Below, one piece after another: positions 36,970 to 43,023 of a stretch of 43,023 nucleotides of DNA. This DNA comes from Thermofilaceae archaeon (GTDB taxonomy: Archaea; Thermoproteota; Thermoprotei; Thermofilales; Thermofilaceae): the NCBI GenBank assembly GCA_027027675.1, contig JALVKT010000024.1, forward strand, positions 1-43,023, in the 5' to 3' direction. The position numbers and the translations under genes are program-made. The notes under the pieces are model-generated. The model ran no database searches, was not told the DNA's origin, and saw only the letters and a list, made by a program, of their open reading frames with translations. Each line of letters starts with the position of its first letter. The stretch's first letter is position 1.

Positions 36970-37131
36970 CACTGATACTCCGTTGCGGCTCACTAAAATT
37001 AATAGCCTAACTTTATGTCGACAAAAGGCTAAACAGACAGGCGCCGCCACACACTACAGGCTACACAGGAGAAGAAACAAAACAGGAGAAAAGCGGAGGA
37101 GCGCCGTGTGAGAGGAGGACATGCGCCTGCG

Positions 37132-40222
<3,091 letters not shown>

Positions 40223-40342
40223 ACGCAGTCTGCGCTCCTCCTCTCACACGGCGCTCACAGTGGCCCCCAACACCCGCTGGGGGCCCTCACGCCCTTCGTC
40301 CGGGAGCCTGAGGCTCCGGGACTGCATCTATCAGCGTAAAGC

Positions 40343-40373
40343 GAGGTTTGCGCGCCGGGAGAAGACAGCCTGC
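40343..40373 (-). repeat. 3' arm of 16S processing stem
   Basis: GAGGTTTGCGCGCCGGGAGAAGACAGCCTGC on + strand; exact reverse complement of 41946-41976. Confidence 0.92.
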
Positions 40374-40384
40374 CCCCAACCGGA

Positions 40385-41896
<1,512 letters not shown>

Positions 41897-41945
41897 CTGG
41901 CCGCGGGCGGGGGAACGGGTTGGGGTTTACGGGCTGAATAAGCGT

Positions 41946-41976
41946 GCAGGCTGTCTTCTCCCGGCGCGCAAACCTC
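41946..41976 (-). repeat. 5' arm of 16S processing stem
   Basis: GCAGGCTGTCTTCTCCCGGCGCGCAAACCTC on + strand; exact reverse complement of 40343-40373. Confidence 0.92.
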
Positions 41977-42136
41977 TCTTATCTCCGAACCTCCGGGTAC
42001 GCCCCGGTTTGTTCGGAGACGCACGTTGTCGCCGCGGATGGAGGCCGCCATTTCATTGGGGGGAGTCACTTCTCCCCCCGTGATCCAGGCGAGCCGCCGG
42101 TTATCCGCGGCGGCATTTAGTTGTTGTAAGTTTGGT

Positions 42137-42146
42137 GTATTTAAAT
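42137..42146 (-). promoter_or_regulatory. Probable TATA box of the rRNA operon
   Basis: ATTTAAATAC on minus strand, in an AT-rich tract upstream of the GC-rich rRNA leader. Confidence 0.55.
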
Positions 42147-42298
42147 TTTTCTTGTTTAATTTTTTGTTAATGAGGGTATATTAGGAACTAATAATATGTT
42201 ATATGGTGATTTTTGTTTATTTTAGCTTATTTAATTTATTAAAACCAAGAACAAAGGGATCGGCACCTTGAAATCCGTTCGACGCGAGGATACTCGGG

Positions 42299-42889
42299 AT
42301 GGGGCTTAAGGAGCGGGTTGCAAGGAGATTTCTGAGGGGGCTTAGGAGGGCTGGTGTGAAGCGGGACGATGTCATAGTAGTCCCCGTTGATGACCGTGTG
42401 CAGTCGTACGCTGCTCTCATCCTTTTACGCGAGTTGGAGGAGGGCTATGATACCGTCCTTCGGGCCATGGTTCTAGGAGAGGTCCCGGAGTGTTTTAGTG
42501 GGGCGCTGGAGGGGTATGAGGTGCGTCGCTTGGATTTTTCTCCGCGTTCCTACTCCGAGTTTAAGGAAGCCGTGCTTGGCGTCTCGGGGGAGGGGGAGTT
42601 TGTTGTTCTCCCGTTTGTTGCAGAGGACCTGGCTGTGGCCTTGTTGAGCGAGGTTGCAGTGTCTGTGTGGCGGCAGTTTAGGCTTGACGTGGCTCGCCGG
42701 GTTTCGTATCCGTTGGGTGGGACGCTGCTGGGGGAGGTTGAGGCGTTGTATGGTGGCTGTGGTGGAGCTGGGTTTTATGGCGGGGAGAGTGCTGTGGAGC
42801 TGTTGGAGGGCCTTAGGGGGAGGGTTGTGGCGACCGCGTTGTCTAAGGTTTACTTGAGGCTTGCCGGGGGCTTGAGGGGGGTTGGATGA
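42299..42889 (+). CDS. Hypothetical archaeal protein, possibly degenerate PP-loop/alpha-hydrolase-like
   Basis: Intact 196-aa ORF: DDVIVVPVDDRVQSYAALILLRELEEGYDTVLRAMVLGE resembles a PP-loop N-terminus without an intact SGGxDS. Confidence 0.55.
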   Translation: MGLKERVARRFLRGLRRAGVKRDDVIVVPVDDRVQSYAALILLRELEEGYDTVLRAMVLGEVPECFSGALEGYEVRRLDFSPRSYSEFKEAVLGVSGEGEFVVLPFVAEDLAVALLSEVAVSVWRQFRLDVARRVSYPLGGTLLGEVEALYGGCGGAGFYGGESAVELLEGLRGRVVATALSKVYLRLAGGLRGVG

Positions 42890-43023
42890 AGAGGATCGTG
42901 TTTGTGATTGACGGGTGTGGCGGGGAGGAGGTTCTTGGTGCTGTGGAGCGGCTGTTTGGTGAGCGGAGTTTGTACCTTGAGGGGCTGGGGGAGTGGGTGG
43001 ATGCGGTTGTTGAGGGTTGGGGG
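42886..43023 (+). CDS. Hypothetical protein, N-terminus only (truncated by window end)
   Basis: ATG at 42886 overlaps the upstream stop (ATGA): MKRIVFVIDGCGGEEVLGAVERLFGERSLYLEGLGEWVDAVVEGWG... Confidence 0.6.
   Translation, partial: MKRIVFVIDGCGGEEVLGAVERLFGERSLYLEGLGEWVDAVVEGWG

Noticed and set aside
40374-40384. tRNA in the 16S-23S spacer
   Set aside because: The spacer (about 160 nt) is occupied by the two processing-stem arms and a small hairpin; no tRNA cloverleaf.

Overview
Gene-dense, GC-rich 43 kb window of an archaeal chromosome. It is most likely a hyperthermophilic Thermoproteota (crenarchaeote), judging from a single 16S-23S operon without spacer tRNA, intron-bearing tRNAs with bulge-helix-bulge (BHB) motifs, a crenarchaeal-type [NiFe] hydrogenase and archaeal L6/TiaS/IPK. 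Main blocks: (1) truncated Fur-family regulator divergent from a Dps-like ferritin; (2) tiaS-rpl6, aldo/keto reductase, ilvA-ridA, PfkB kinase, GGPP synthase-IPK; (3) YjbQ and a GcvH-like carrier convergent with an ADP-forming acyl-CoA synthetase, then a Liv-type ABC transporter; (4) a membrane-bound uptake [NiFe] hydrogenase (Tat small subunit, large subunit, Isp1/Isp2-like partners) with hypDCE, hypA, an Mrp/MinD-type ATPase (likely HypB) and a tandem of maturation protease plus degenerate protease paralogue; (5) DUF59, two tandem ferredoxin-containing MinD ATPases and a NifX-like protein; (6) an ArsR/ArsB-like overlapping operon; (7) the rRNA operon on the minus strand. Most notable observations: a degenerate hydrogenase-protease paralogue overlapping the active protease gene; a textbook BHB motif flanking 23S and a perfect 31-bp stem flanking 16S; a tRNA-Met with an intron at non-canonical position 30/31; a previously unlisted 50-aa very basic leaderless-looking ORF at 736-888; and a structured 7.36-7.44 kb intergenic element. 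No CRISPR array, transposon or prophage was recognised. All family assignments were made by eye from the translated sequence, with no database search.
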